From Nitrospira sp. bin75 (lineage in GTDB: Bacteria > Nitrospirota > Nitrospiria > Nitrospirales > UBA8639), in contig MPMZ01000004.1 of assembly GCA_002238765.1 (NCBI GenBank), positions 1 through 64,000 of the forward strand: 64,000 bases of DNA, written 5' to 3'. The notes beneath the pieces were generated by a model. The model did no database searches, was not told the origin of the DNA, and saw only the letters and a list, made by a program, of their open reading frames with translations. The first letter of the stretch is position 1; every line of letters starts with the position of its first letter. Positions 1 through 7,533 of this stretch are shown in pieces. The position numbers and the translations under genes were made by a program.

Positions 1-87
1 CTACAGGAATGACCGCACACGTACAGTAACGACAGAAGGAAAGGCGAGGATGACTGATGAGGCTATCGCGGGGAGAAAAACGCGTGC

Positions 88-663
88 TTATTGCCGGGCA
101 AAGGCAAACGAATGGGTGACGGCTTCCCGGCCGTTTTCGAATACCGTCCATTCGTGGTTGATATGACGGTCGTCGACCAGGGTGAGGGTGAGTTCGTGCA
201 TGTGCTTGTCCTGCACGGAACGCATGTTCGTGCCGTCGATGTAGGACAGGGTAATGGAATTCCCGGTCACCGGGCTGCTCGTTTTCATGCGTGGCTGGTT
301 GCCCAACAGGCAGTAATGCGTCATGACTATCTGGTGCCCGTCTTGTGCGTAGACTGAGATCATTTCCTTGGTCGTGCCGGGGTGCATGCGTTCGATTACC
401 GCCGTGCCTTTCGACGTCAAGGTATATTCCACGGTGATGGTTTCCTGCCCGTCGAGTGCCTGTTTGCTGCCCTGCCAAGTCCCTACCAGTTCTTTGACCA
501 GTTCAAACGGCATGGGAAGCGGGGAGGGATGTTCGGCCAAGGCCTGTCCGGACCAGAGTCCCCACAGGGTTCCTCCCAGCACGAGGAGGAGGACGCGGGT
601 GCGCACCCCTCTTGATTCGGCGGTTTGGAATTCGGGTTGGCGTCGGCTATTCTGTCGCACCAT
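88..663 (-). CDS. Exported hypothetical protein (DUF1579-like)
   Basis: A 191-residue protein with a basic N-terminus and a hydrophobic stretch at about residues 24-40, ending in an ALA site near residue 43, so it looks like a Sec signal peptide. The mature part is a small beta-rich domain: a 'LVGTWQGSK' opening, then alternating strands and an 'HEWTVFENG' block. This resembles DUF1579/lipocalin-like exported proteins, and no enzymatic motif is visible. There is no Shine-Dalgarno sequence before the ATG, and a good -10 hexamer ends only 5 nt upstream, which suggests a leaderless mRNA. The exact family is uncertain. Confidence 0.7.
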   Translation of the reverse strand: MVRQNSRRQPEFQTAESRGVRTRVLLLVLGGTLWGLWSGQALAEHPSPLPMPFELVKELVGTWQGSKQALDGQETITVEYTLTSKGTAVIERMHPGTTKEMISVYAQDGHQIVMTHYCLLGNQPRMKTSSPVTGNSITLSYIDGTNMRSVQDKHMHELTLTLVDDRHINHEWTVFENGREAVTHSFAFARQ

Positions 664-668
664 AATTT

Positions 669-697
669 ACTATAAAACGTCTGTGCCTGAGAGTCAA
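669..697 (-). promoter_or_regulatory. Promoter of the leftward exported protein gene
   Basis: Reading the minus strand there is a TTGACT -35 (692-697), a 17-bp spacer and a TATAGT -10 (669-674). The -10 lies 5 nt from the ATG at 661-663, so transcription would begin at or next to the start codon. Confidence 0.5.
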
Positions 698-725
698 AAC
701 GAATTCCGGGGAAATGGGGAGCAGG

Positions 726-1190
726 ATGACGTCTGAGAAGAGGGAAGCGGCAGCAGGCCGGCTTGAAGCCATTTGGCTCAAGCGCATGAAGCGCGGGCCC
801 ATGGATGGCGTGGAGCAGGCGACCCTGCAAGCGGGACAGGGGCTGGCCGGCAATGCGAATCAAGGCGGCAGGCGGCAGGTCACCATCCTTGAACGGGAAA
901 TCTGGGAAGCGTTGCTGACGGAAGTCGCCGGCACGTTGCCGCCGTCGGCGCGCCGGGCGAATTTGTTGGTCCGCGGCCTCAGCTTGGCCCGTTCCCGGAA
1001 GCGCGTGCTCGCTGTCGGGTCGTGTCGCATTCGTATTCTGGGTGAAACCAGGCCGTGTGAACGTATGGAGGAAGCCTGGCCCGGGCTGCAAGCCGCCATG
1101 TCGCGGGCCTGGGCCGGCGGGGCGTTTGGCGAGGTGTTGGACGATGGCGAAATCGTGGTCGGCGATCCGGTGTTTTGGGTGGAGGAGTGA
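726..1190 (+). CDS. MOSC domain-containing protein
   Basis: A 154-residue protein. The segment 'MKRGPMDGVEQATLQAGQGL' followed by 'QVTILEREIWEAL' is characteristic of the MOSC fold (molybdenum cofactor sulfurase C-terminal domain), which in stand-alone proteins is thought to handle sulfur or the Mo cofactor. The canonical conserved Cys position is hard to assign; the only cysteines are in the C-terminal third ('GSCRIRI', 'RPCERM'). The ATG at 726 is chosen over an in-frame ATG at 714 because GGGGAGCAGG lies directly upstream. The gene runs toward the YqaA-like gene with a 13-nt gap. Confidence 0.75.
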   Translation: MTSEKREAAAGRLEAIWLKRMKRGPMDGVEQATLQAGQGLAGNANQGGRRQVTILEREIWEALLTEVAGTLPPSARRANLLVRGLSLARSRKRVLAVGSCRIRILGETRPCERMEEAWPGLQAAMSRAWAGGAFGEVLDDGEIVVGDPVFWVEE

Positions 1191-1203
1191 ATGATCCGGT
1201 GTC

Positions 1204-1686
1204 ATGAGTGTTGAAGGGGCCGGCCCCTGGGCCTTGTTTGTGAGCGCCTTCCTGGCCGCCACCCTTCTCCCTGGCGGGTCCGAGGCCGTGCTGGCCATTT
1301 TGGCCGTCCGGGATGCGTATGATCCCTGGCTCCTGCTGGCCGTGGCCACGACCGGGAATACGTTGGGCGGAATGAGCACGTGGGCCGTCGGACGCTTTTT
1401 CGGGTGGAGGTATCCGGCCTCGCGGTTTACCCAACCCCGATATGACCGGCCGCTCCGGTGGTTGCAGCGATGGGGGAGCCCGGCCTTGCTGTTGTCCTGG
1501 GTGCCCGTGGTGGGTGATTCGTTGTGTCTGGCCGGCGGGTGGCTCCGCGTGTATTGGCTCCCCGCGCTGGGGGGGGGTGCCCGCCGGGGCAGCGGGCGGG
1601 GCGGCCGCCACGCCCGTTCGCCGTCGGGAAAGCGGCACGGTACGCCGTCATCGTCTATGCGCTGTAGGGGCGGCAAGGGGAGGTAG
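1204..1686 (+). CDS. YqaA/DedA-type small membrane protein, C-terminus frameshifted
   Basis: The first ~120 residues match the YqaA family of inner-membrane proteins: hydrophobic helices around residues 8-30 and 38-55, a 'GNTLGGMSTWAVGRFF' block, and 'WVPVVGDSLCLAGGWLR' before the last helix. After 'YWLPAL' the frame enters a very GC-rich run and the rest is low-complexity Arg/Gly/Ser. The expected family ending (phenylalanine-x-valine-glycine-lysine and 'AARYAVIVYAL') is present in another frame at 1617-1664 with a stop at 1665. The gene is therefore probably frameshifted or carries a GC-rich insertion. Function of the family is not established. Confidence 0.7.
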   Translation: MSVEGAGPWALFVSAFLAATLLPGGSEAVLAILAVRDAYDPWLLLAVATTGNTLGGMSTWAVGRFFGWRYPASRFTQPRYDRPLRWLQRWGSPALLLSWVPVVGDSLCLAGGWLRVYWLPALGGGARRGSGRGGRHARSPSGKRHGTPSSSMRCRGGKGR

Positions 1687-1699
1687 CGGTATTTGCAGG

Positions 1700-2236
1700 T
1701 CAGGGTTGAGAAGAGGGCATGATCGTTCCCACGTGAACCGGAGCGTGCGTGCCGTCCTGGCAATAGCGCTCCAATATTTCGTGAATCACCCGGAACGCCA
1801 GCTTCGACCATGGAATGTCCTCCGTTTTGAACAGATCGACTTCCAGGCTTTCCGCCCCCGGGCCGAACGCGGCCTGTTTCATGGTTCCGCGAAACACGAC
1901 GTACACCTGGCTGACGTGAGGAATGCTGACGACCGCGTACAGCCGGGAGATTTCGACCTCGGCTTCGGCTTCCTCCAGGGTCTCCCGAGCCGCGGCTTCT
2001 TCCAGGGTTTCGTCCTGTTCCATGAATCCCGCGGGAAACGTCCAGAGTCCGGAACGCGGCTCGATGGCCCGCTTGCACAGGAGTATGCGGTCCTCCCATT
2101 CGGGAAGACAGCCCACCACGATTTTGGGATTTTCGTAGTGAACGGTGTGGCAGCGTTCACAGACGAATCGGAGCAACGTATCCCCCTCGGGGATTTTCAC
2201 GATGAGGGATGCGCCGCAGGCGCTGCAATAGTTCAT
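1700..2236 (-). CDS. Nudix hydrolase with N-terminal zinc ribbon
   Basis: 178 residues. An N-terminal zinc ribbon (CSAC near the start, CERC about 23 residues later) precedes a Nudix domain whose box starts at 'GFMEQDETLEEAAARETLEE'. The box keeps the G-x5-E-x7-RE-x2-EE metal-binding core, but the usual Gly two residues after the EE pair is Glu. The family hydrolyses nucleoside diphosphates linked to another group, and zinc-ribbon members often act on ADP-ribose, NAD-like or capped-RNA substrates; the substrate here is unknown. ATG at 2236 is preferred over GTG at 2239 because GGGAAGGAAA lies upstream. Convergent with the YqaA-like gene. Confidence 0.85.
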   Translation of the reverse strand: MNYCSACGASLIVKIPEGDTLLRFVCERCHTVHYENPKIVVGCLPEWEDRILLCKRAIEPRSGLWTFPAGFMEQDETLEEAAARETLEEAEAEVEISRLYAVVSIPHVSQVYVVFRGTMKQAAFGPGAESLEVDLFKTEDIPWSKLAFRVIHEILERYCQDGTHAPVHVGTIMPSSQP

Positions 2237-2240
2237 CACG

Positions 2241-2338
2241 TTTCCTTCCCTCTACCTCCCTTTCGCCCTTCCTTACAAAGGAGGGGAAAGCATGAGGCTC
2301 CCTCTCCACAGGCGGGAGAGGGTTGGGGTGAGGGGGGC
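2241..2338. repeat. Dispersed intergenic repeats (families A and B)
   Basis: Two adjacent C/G-rich elements. The first (2241-2290) contains 'CTTACAAAGGAGGGGAAAG', found again at 4357-4377. The second (2299-2338) contains 'GAGAGGGTTGGGGTGAGG', which recurs with variations at 4986-5029, 7456-7516 and 22561-22602. Both look like short REP-type dispersed sequences rather than coding DNA. Confidence 0.6.
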
Positions 2339-2433
2339 ATCATAAACAAATGAGTGAACACAGAGAGGATCTGCCGTTTCCGACTTGCCCGTTCCCGTCA
2401 GGTATGTTTGAATACGTGGTCCATCATTGACCC

Positions 2434-3576
2434 ATGATAACAGGAGCGATGCGGTTCGTGAAGGTTCCTTTGTTGGATTTACAAGCCCAATTTCAGCAGA
2501 TCCGTTCGGAGGTCCTGGCGGCGATCGAGGAAGTCTGTCATGAGCAACGCTTTATCCTCGGTCAACGCGTCGAGGCCTTCGAAACGGCCATCGCCGAGTA
2601 TCTCGAGTGCCGGTACGCCGTCGGCGTGGCCTCGGGGAGCGACGCTTTGCTGCTGTCCTTGATGGCGGCGGGAGTCAAACCCGGCGATGAAGTGATCACC
2701 GTGCCGTTTACGTTCTTTTCCACGGCCGGCGGCATCTCGCGGTTGTACGCGACGCCGGTGTTCGTGGACGTTCGGGCCGATACCCTGACGATTGATCCCG
2801 AACAGATTGAGCGGAAGATCACGCCTCGCACAAAAGCCATCATCCCCGTTCACCTCTTCGGTCAGTGCGCCGATATGGAGTGCATCATGGAACTGGCTGA
2901 GCGACGCGGCATCACGGTCATTGAAGACGCCTGCCAGTCCATCGGCGCCAGCCGCCGCGGTCGAAAATCCGGGACCTTCGGACATTCGGGGTGCTTCAGT
3001 TTTTTCCCGTCCAAAAATCTCGGGGGCGTGGGTGACGGCGGGTTGATCGTCACGGATGACGGAGATCTCCGCGAACTGCTCCTCGCGTTGCGGGTCCATG
3101 GCAGCCGGTCGGATTATCATCACGACCATATCGGACTCAACAGCCGGCTGGATGCCCTCGAGGCGGCGGTGTTGCGCGTCAAACTGCAATATCTGGATGG
3201 TTGGAATGCCCAACGCGCCCGGAACGCGGCGAACTACGACCGGCTGTTGACCGAGGCCGGGTTACTGGATCACGTGACGTTGCCGGTAACGGATCCGAAC
3301 AACGTCCACGTCTTTAACCAGTATACCCTGCGTGCGCAGAATCGCGACGAACTGATGGCCTATTTGCGGGAACAGGAGATCGGCCACAAAGTGTATTACC
3401 CCGTCCCCCTGCACCTGCAGGAATGTTACCAGCCGCTCGGCTATGCCAAGGGGGATCTGCCGGTTTCAGAGCAACTGGCCCGGGAAGTGTTGTCCCTGCC
3501 GGTGTATCCCGAACTCACCGACGTGCAGATGGAATCGGTGGTCACGCGGATCAGTGAATTCTACAACGCTCGTTGA
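2434..3576 (+). CDS. DegT/DnrJ/EryC1/StrS aminotransferase
   Basis: 380 residues, the usual length for this PLP-dependent fold-type I family, which makes amino-sugars on nucleotide-linked keto-sugars. Visible are 'ASGSDALLLSLMAAGVKPGD' for PLP phosphate contact, 'IPVHLFGQ', 'VIEDACQSIGA' (Asp for the pyridine nitrogen) and 'FFPSKNLGG' with the Schiff-base lysine at Lys194. The C-terminal half has the family's 'YYPVPLHLQECY' block. ATG 2434 gives the longest form. An in-frame ATG at 2449 has GGAG only 2 nt upstream, so the start is uncertain by five codons. It probably supplies an amino-sugar to surface glycans; the substrate cannot be read from sequence. Confidence 0.93.
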   Translation: MITGAMRFVKVPLLDLQAQFQQIRSEVLAAIEEVCHEQRFILGQRVEAFETAIAEYLECRYAVGVASGSDALLLSLMAAGVKPGDEVITVPFTFFSTAGGISRLYATPVFVDVRADTLTIDPEQIERKITPRTKAIIPVHLFGQCADMECIMELAERRGITVIEDACQSIGASRRGRKSGTFGHSGCFSFFPSKNLGGVGDGGLIVTDDGDLRELLLALRVHGSRSDYHHDHIGLNSRLDALEAAVLRVKLQYLDGWNAQRARNAANYDRLLTEAGLLDHVTLPVTDPNNVHVFNQYTLRAQNRDELMAYLREQEIGHKVYYPVPLHLQECYQPLGYAKGDLPVSEQLAREVLSLPVYPELTDVQMESVVTRISEFYNAR

Positions 3577-3601
3577 AGCCGTCTTCACCGCGTACCAATG
3601 G

Positions 3602-4027
3602 TCAGCTTGAGCGAAGTCGTGCTCCGCGTCTTTCCTGCGGGTATGACGCTCGAATGGTGCTGCTGAGCCCGCCGCGGGCCGTAAAGGTACCGGTCACGAC
3701 GGCCCATTCCGGTTTGCAGGCTTTCACGAAATCCCGGAGGATCCTGTTGACGGCGTTTTCGTAAAAGATACCGACGTTGCGATAGGCATTGATGTAGAGC
3801 TTCAGGGACTTGAGTTCGACGCAGGCTTTTTGCGGCCTGTACCGGATTGTGATCGTGCCGAAGTCCGGGAGTCCGGTTTTCGGACAGATTGCGGTATATT
3901 CCGGGATCTCGATCGTGATCTCATAACCGGCGAATTGGTTGGGCCAGGTTTCCAAAGGGGGAAGGGGCGCGGCAATCCCGCTTTCGGCGTGTCGTTTTGT
4001 GTATGGCTTCTCCTGTCCGCGTTTCAT
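3602..4027 (-). CDS. queF: NADPH-dependent preQ0 reductase QueF
   Basis: 141 residues, matching short (YkvM-type) QueF. It reduces 7-cyano-7-deazaguanine to preQ1 in queuosine synthesis in the cytoplasm. The catalytic Cys48 and Asp55 sit in 'AICPKTGLPDFG', and 'ELKSLKLYINAYRN' is the family NADPH/substrate motif (usually ESKSLK). The start at 4027 is chosen because GAGGAG lies 10 nt upstream and the family begins here; a longer frame to 4102 lacks support. preQ1 is the substrate of Tgt, which is encoded at 55219-56406, so the window holds two consecutive steps of the pathway. Confidence 0.93.
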   Translation of the reverse strand: MKRGQEKPYTKRHAESGIAAPLPPLETWPNQFAGYEITIEIPEYTAICPKTGLPDFGTITIRYRPQKACVELKSLKLYINAYRNVGIFYENAVNRILRDFVKACKPEWAVVTGTFTARGGLSSTIRASYPQERRGARLRSS

Positions 4028-4148
4028 CGAATCCAGGCTCCTCGTGACGGATGATCCACCGAACGCTCCGTGAACCACGGTTGGCAGTGTACCGTGCCGC
4101 ACCGAACGTCCGCAATCGTGAGAGGCGGCTGCAAAAACAATCGACGTG

Positions 4149-4178
4149 TTGAGAAGCGGGGGCCCCCTTCGTTATAAT
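4149..4178 (+). promoter_or_regulatory. Sigma-70-type promoter, likely for the phosphonate operon
   Basis: TTGAGA (4149-4154), 18-bp spacer, perfect TATAAT (4173-4178). It lies downstream of the divergent queF start and about 290 bp before the first phosphonate gene, so the transcript would carry the two repeat copies at 4260-4377 in its leader. Confidence 0.45.
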
Positions 4179-4259
4179 CGTTTCGTCAAGCGGGTAAACG
4201 TTCACTGATTCGCTGACGGAATGCAGAGAAGAAGAATTGTCCTGCGCGGACCTTCTTCT

Positions 4260-4377
4260 TTCCCTCCCCTTTGTAAGGGGAGGCCAGGTGGGGTAGAGCC
4301 CGTCTTGGCGCGATTCCCCCCTTCCAGACAAACCCTCTACCTCCCCTTCACCTCTCCTTACAAAGGAGGGGAAGGGA
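4260..4377. repeat. Two copies of the family B palindromic repeat
   Basis: The first copy (about 4260-4298) contains the palindrome 'CCTCCCCTTTGTAAGGGGAGG' less one base. The second (about 4333-4377) contains a similar stem with 'CTTACAAAGGAGGGGAAGGG'. They are inverted relative to each other and could fold into hairpins in the leader of the phosphonate operon. Confidence 0.6.
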
Positions 4378-4469
4378 AGCGCCTATCCGTGCCTGCGTCG
4401 TTGCTCACAATTGCGGGGAGGGGGCGGCGCTTGTCGACGAGGAGTGCACAGAAGCCGAGGAACGACGCG

Positions 4470-4973
4470 ATGGCCGTGGTTGACAGCGATGATTTTGTGA
4501 AGGCGCTCCAGGATCTCGGATTTGATTTCTTTACGGGCGTGCCGGACACGATTCTCGGCGGCATCATTGAAGTGCTGAGCGATCGCCGGCTCTATACGCC
4601 GTCGGTGCGTGAGGATGAGGCGGTGGCCATGGCCGCGGGGGCGTTTTTGGGTGGGAAAATCCCCGTGGTCCTTATGCAGAATTCAGGGTTGGGCAATGCG
4701 CTGAACGTGCTGATGTCGCTCCATCTGATCTACCGGATTCCTTGCCTGCTGATTATTTCCTGGAGGGGATTCGAAGGGAAAGACGCGCCCGAGCACCTGG
4801 TGATGGGGCAAACCATGCCGCAGTTGATGGAGACGGTCCGGATTCCGTATCGAACGTTATCTTCGGAAACCCTGGTCGATGACCTTCAATGGACCGCGCA
4901 GACTTTTATGGAGCAACGCATTCCCGTGGCCTTGTTCTTGAAAAAGGGCGTGGTGAAAACGATCCAACCGTGA
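4470..4973 (+). CDS. Phosphonopyruvate decarboxylase, alpha (N-terminal) subunit
   Basis: 167 residues equal to the N-terminal, pyrimidine-binding half of ThDP-dependent phosphonopyruvate/sulfopyruvate decarboxylases. 'FTGVPDTILGG' and 'VREDEAVAMAAGAFLGG' (with the catalytic-type Glu that activates ThDP) are seen, followed by 'MQNSGLGNALNVL' and 'ISWRGFEGKDAPEH'. The reaction would be phosphonopyruvate to phosphonoacetaldehyde plus CO2. The same fold in ComD acts on sulfopyruvate; the phnW neighbour favours the phosphonate reading. The start at 4470 follows a GAGG; an upstream extension to 4221 runs through repeat DNA and is rejected. Confidence 0.85.
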   Translation: MAVVDSDDFVKALQDLGFDFFTGVPDTILGGIIEVLSDRRLYTPSVREDEAVAMAAGAFLGGKIPVVLMQNSGLGNALNVLMSLHLIYRIPCLLIISWRGFEGKDAPEHLVMGQTMPQLMETVRIPYRTLSSETLVDDLQWTAQTFMEQRIPVALFLKKGVVKTIQP

Positions 4974-4985
4974 TGCACGTGCGCT

Positions 4986-5029
4986 CTACCTCCCCTCACC
5001 CCAGCCTTCTCCCTCAAAGGGTGAGGGAG
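4986..5029. repeat. Family A repeat between the decarboxylase subunit genes
   Basis: 'CTCCCTCAAAGGGTGAGGGA' with the preceding 'CCTCACCCCAGCC' is the reverse-orientation form of the element at 2299-2338. It sits inside an otherwise tight operon and has a small self-complementary core. Confidence 0.55.
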
Positions 5030-5070
5030 TTCATGGAAGGCCCAAGCCCATGCGACCTGAAGAAGGGGTG

Positions 5071-5649
5071 ATGCAGAGCCGGGCGCAGGCGATTCACGCG
5101 CTGTTCGACATTCTTGCCGATCAGCCGGTGATCGTGTGTAATGGGTTTCCTTCGAGGGAAGCCCAGAAAATCAGGGACCGGGCCGGTACGTTTTACATGA
5201 TCGGGTCGATGGGCGTGGCCGCGTCCATCGGGTTGGGGCTGGCCTTGGCGAAACCGGACCAGCAGGTCGTGGTGTTCGACGGCGACGGGAACGTGCTCAT
5301 GGGCATGGGTACGTTGGCCACGATCGGCGCCGTACGCCCCAAGAACCTGACGCACGTGGTATTCGATAACGAGGTGTATGGGACGACCGGCAATCAGCCG
5401 TCCTATTCGCGCGTCGTGCGGCTGGACCAGGTCGCCAAGGCGGCCGGGTACGCCACGGTCGAACGGGTCTGGGAACGGGAAGACATCATGTATGAATTCA
5501 AACACATGCTTGCCAACGACGGCCCGCACTTTCTGCTGATCAAGGTCAACGAACAGATTGAAGACGCGGACCGGGTCGCGCTGGACCCGGCTGAAATTAC
5601 CAAACGGTTTCGTGCGGCTGTGGAACAAGGGAGAACGTCAAACTCATGA
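5071..5649 (+). CDS. Phosphonopyruvate decarboxylase, beta (C-terminal) subunit
   Basis: 192 residues from ATG 5071 (AGAAGGGG just upstream; an in-frame ATG at 5050 is the alternative). It is the diphosphate-binding half of the same ThDP enzyme. 'VVFDGDGNVLMGMG' holds the GDG-N motif at residues 71-74, completed by 'VFDNEVYGTTGNQ', for Mg-ThDP binding. It should assemble with the 4470-4973 product into an alpha2beta2-type enzyme like ComDE. Most described phosphonopyruvate decarboxylases are one chain of about 380 residues, so this locus has the split form. The last four bases overlap the start of phnW (ATGA). Confidence 0.87.
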   Translation: MQSRAQAIHALFDILADQPVIVCNGFPSREAQKIRDRAGTFYMIGSMGVAASIGLGLALAKPDQQVVVFDGDGNVLMGMGTLATIGAVRPKNLTHVVFDNEVYGTTGNQPSYSRVVRLDQVAKAAGYATVERVWEREDIMYEFKHMLANDGPHFLLIKVNEQIEDADRVALDPAEITKRFRAAVEQGRTSNS

Positions 5650-6740
5650 TCCTGCTCAATCCAGGTCCGGTCAACGTCTCGGATCGCGTCAGAAATGCTT
5701 TGCTAGGGCCGGATATCTGTCATCGGGAATCCGAATGCGCGGAATTGATCGGCACTATTCGTCGAAAGCTGCTGGAGGCCTTTGTCCCGGGTGCGGAATC
5801 GGATTACACCGCGATTCTGCTGACCGGCTCGGGCACCGCGGCGGTGGAAGCGTCCATCATGTCGTGTCTGCCTCCGGGGAAGCGGCTCATTCACGTCAAC
5901 AACGGGGTGTATGGAGAACGGATTTCGTCCATCATCGCGACGCAACGCCTCGGGATCGCCGAAATCAAAGACAAGTGGGACACCCGGCCCGACCCGGAAA
6001 AGATTCTGAGATCCCTGAAGCAGGAACCGTCGGCGCATGGGGTGGTGATGGTGCATCATGAAACGACGCTGGGGCTTCTCAACCCGGTTCACGAAATTGC
6101 CGATCACGTCGATAGCCGCGGGGGCGTCTTCGTCGTGGACGCGGTCAGCGGGTTGGGCGGGGAATCCCTGGATATTGCCGGTCGTCACATGTACATGGTG
6201 GCCGGAACCGCGGGAAAATGTATTCAGGGGTTTCCGGGTGTCTCGTTTGTCCTGGTTCGCAAAGGCTTTATGGAAAACGTGCTGAAGTACCCCAAACGCA
6301 ACTGGTACTTGAACCTGGGCAATTACTACACGGCGCAGGAAAACGGCACGGTCCCCTTTACGCCGGCCGTCCAGGTGTATGCCGCGTTTGATGAAGCCTT
6401 GTCGGAACTCCTGGAAGAGGGGGTGGCGAATCGAATCACGCGATACGGGCGGATGGCCGCCCTGATCCGGGACCGTATGGCCGCGCTCGGGGTGCGGGCC
6501 GTGCTTCCCCCCGAGTATCAGTCCAATTCGTTGACGGCGTTTTATCTGCCGGAAGGACTGGCCTATGCCGTCCTGCATGACCGCTTGAAGGAGCGCGGTT
6601 ACGTCATCTATGCCGGGCAGGGACATTTGGAGTCGGAGATCTTCCGCGTGGCCAATATGGGGGCTCTCCAGGACACACACGTTGACGGGTTTCTGGGCGC
6701 GTTCGAAGAGGTGTTGCAGCGCGAGCGCCAGGCAACATGA
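5646..6740 (+). CDS. phnW: 2-aminoethylphosphonate:pyruvate aminotransferase
   Basis: 364 residues, a class-V PLP aminotransferase. 'LLNPGPVNVSDRVRNAL' followed by the PDxCHRE block is typical of PhnW. The Schiff-base lysine is Lys191 in 'AGTAGKCIQGFPG'; 'VDAVSGLGGE' carries the Asp that contacts the PLP nitrogen. PhnW interconverts phosphonoacetaldehyde and 2-aminoethylphosphonate (AEP). Downstream of a phosphonopyruvate decarboxylase it would work in the biosynthetic direction. Overlaps both neighbours by 4 nt, so translational coupling is likely. Confidence 0.9.
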   Translation: MILLNPGPVNVSDRVRNALLGPDICHRESECAELIGTIRRKLLEAFVPGAESDYTAILLTGSGTAAVEASIMSCLPPGKRLIHVNNGVYGERISSIIATQRLGIAEIKDKWDTRPDPEKILRSLKQEPSAHGVVMVHHETTLGLLNPVHEIADHVDSRGGVFVVDAVSGLGGESLDIAGRHMYMVAGTAGKCIQGFPGVSFVLVRKGFMENVLKYPKRNWYLNLGNYYTAQENGTVPFTPAVQVYAAFDEALSELLEEGVANRITRYGRMAALIRDRMAALGVRAVLPPEYQSNSLTAFYLPEGLAYAVLHDRLKERGYVIYAGQGHLESEIFRVANMGALQDTHVDGFLGAFEEVLQRERQAT

Positions 6741-7483
6741 AAGCGGTCATCCTGGCTGCGGGGCTGGGGAGGCGGCTGCACGTTCTGACCCGGCATCGCC
6801 CCAAGTGTTTGCTTGCAATCGGGGGGAAGCCGCTTCTGTATCACTACTTCGATTCCCTGTCGTCTCTGGGCGTGACCCGGATCTGTTTGGTCGTCGGGTA
6901 CAAACAGGAATGCATTCGGGAGGCGGTGGCTTCCTGCCCGTCCTCGGGGGACGTGACGTTCCTGGTCAATCCTGATTTCGAACGCGGGAGTATCGGCTCC
7001 CTGTGGGCCGCCCGGGAGGCGTTGGACGACGACGTGGTGATCATGGATGCCGACGTCCTGTTTCATCCCGCCGTCCTCGATCGCTTGGTCGCCTCTTCGC
7101 ATCCCAACGTCCTGTTGATGGATGAAACGGTGACGCAGCACACGGAAGAGTGTATGGTCGTGACGCGGCAGGGTCGGGTGACGGCGTTGTCCAAGCACGT
7201 GCCGGATGAGTATGACCTGTTGGGCGAAGGCGTCGGGTTTTTACGCGTGGAACGCGCGGCCGTGCCGCAGTTGCTGCGATCGGTGGAGAGGCGCGTGAAC
7301 CAGGGGCTCCTGGATATGGAATACGAAGACGCGTTGGAAGATTTTTTCCGTGAGGTCCCGGTCGGGGTCGAGAAAATCGGGGGCCTGCCGTGGATCGAGA
7401 TCGACTTCCCCGAAGATCTGGAACGGGCGGAACAGGACATCCTGCCACGGCTGGGCGGTCCCCTCTCCAATTTCCTGCAGTAA
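6737..7483 (+). CDS. Sugar/phosphonate nucleotidyltransferase (PntC/LicC-like)
   Basis: 248 residues of the MobA/LicC NTP-transferase fold. The N-terminal 'VILAAGLGRRLHVLTRHRPK' is the nucleotide-binding loop with the catalytic Arg and Lys; 'VVIMDADVLFHP' is the metal-binding Asp pair region; 'WIEIDFPEDLERA' closes the family pattern. Coupled to phnW by a 4-nt overlap, it is a good candidate for the CTP:2-AEP cytidylyltransferase (PntC) that activates AEP for lipids or glycans. A CTP:phosphocholine or sugar substrate cannot be excluded. The last codons (about 7456 on) lie inside a family A repeat. Confidence 0.8.
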   Translation: MKAVILAAGLGRRLHVLTRHRPKCLLAIGGKPLLYHYFDSLSSLGVTRICLVVGYKQECIREAVASCPSSGDVTFLVNPDFERGSIGSLWAAREALDDDVVIMDADVLFHPAVLDRLVASSHPNVLLMDETVTQHTEECMVVTRQGRVTALSKHVPDEYDLLGEGVGFLRVERAAVPQLLRSVERRVNQGLLDMEYEDALEDFFREVPVGVEKIGGLPWIEIDFPEDLERAEQDILPRLGGPLSNFLQ

Positions 7484-7516
7484 GCGGGAAATAGAGAGAG
7501 GGCTGGGGTGAGGGGG
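7456..7516. repeat. Family A repeat overlapping a gene 3' end
   Basis: 'GAGAGGGCTGGGGTGAGGGG' near 7496-7515 and the inverted 'TCCCCTCTCC' near 7459 match the dispersed element at 2299-2338 and 22561-22602. The repeat supplies the last residues and stop codon of the nucleotidyltransferase gene. Confidence 0.5.
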
Positions 7517-7533
7517 AATGCACTCCAAGTCTG

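Noticed and set aside
1-87. End of another leftward gene at the window edge (CTA at position 1)
   Set aside because: Too little sequence to decide; the 87 bp show no usable signal.
483-2099. A 538-codon open frame on the minus strand
   Set aside because: It overlaps the MOSC, YqaA-like and Nudix genes in other frames and its product is Arg/Pro/Gly-rich without any domain; typical of high-GC shadow frames.
4221-4469. Upstream extension of the decarboxylase alpha subunit
   Set aside because: The extension translates the palindromic repeats at 4260-4377 and has no family similarity.
4470-5649. Sulfopyruvate decarboxylase for coenzyme M synthesis
   Set aside because: The two-subunit layout fits ComDE, but phnW and a cytidylyltransferase are coupled downstream and no coenzyme M genes are present, so phosphonopyruvate is the better substrate.
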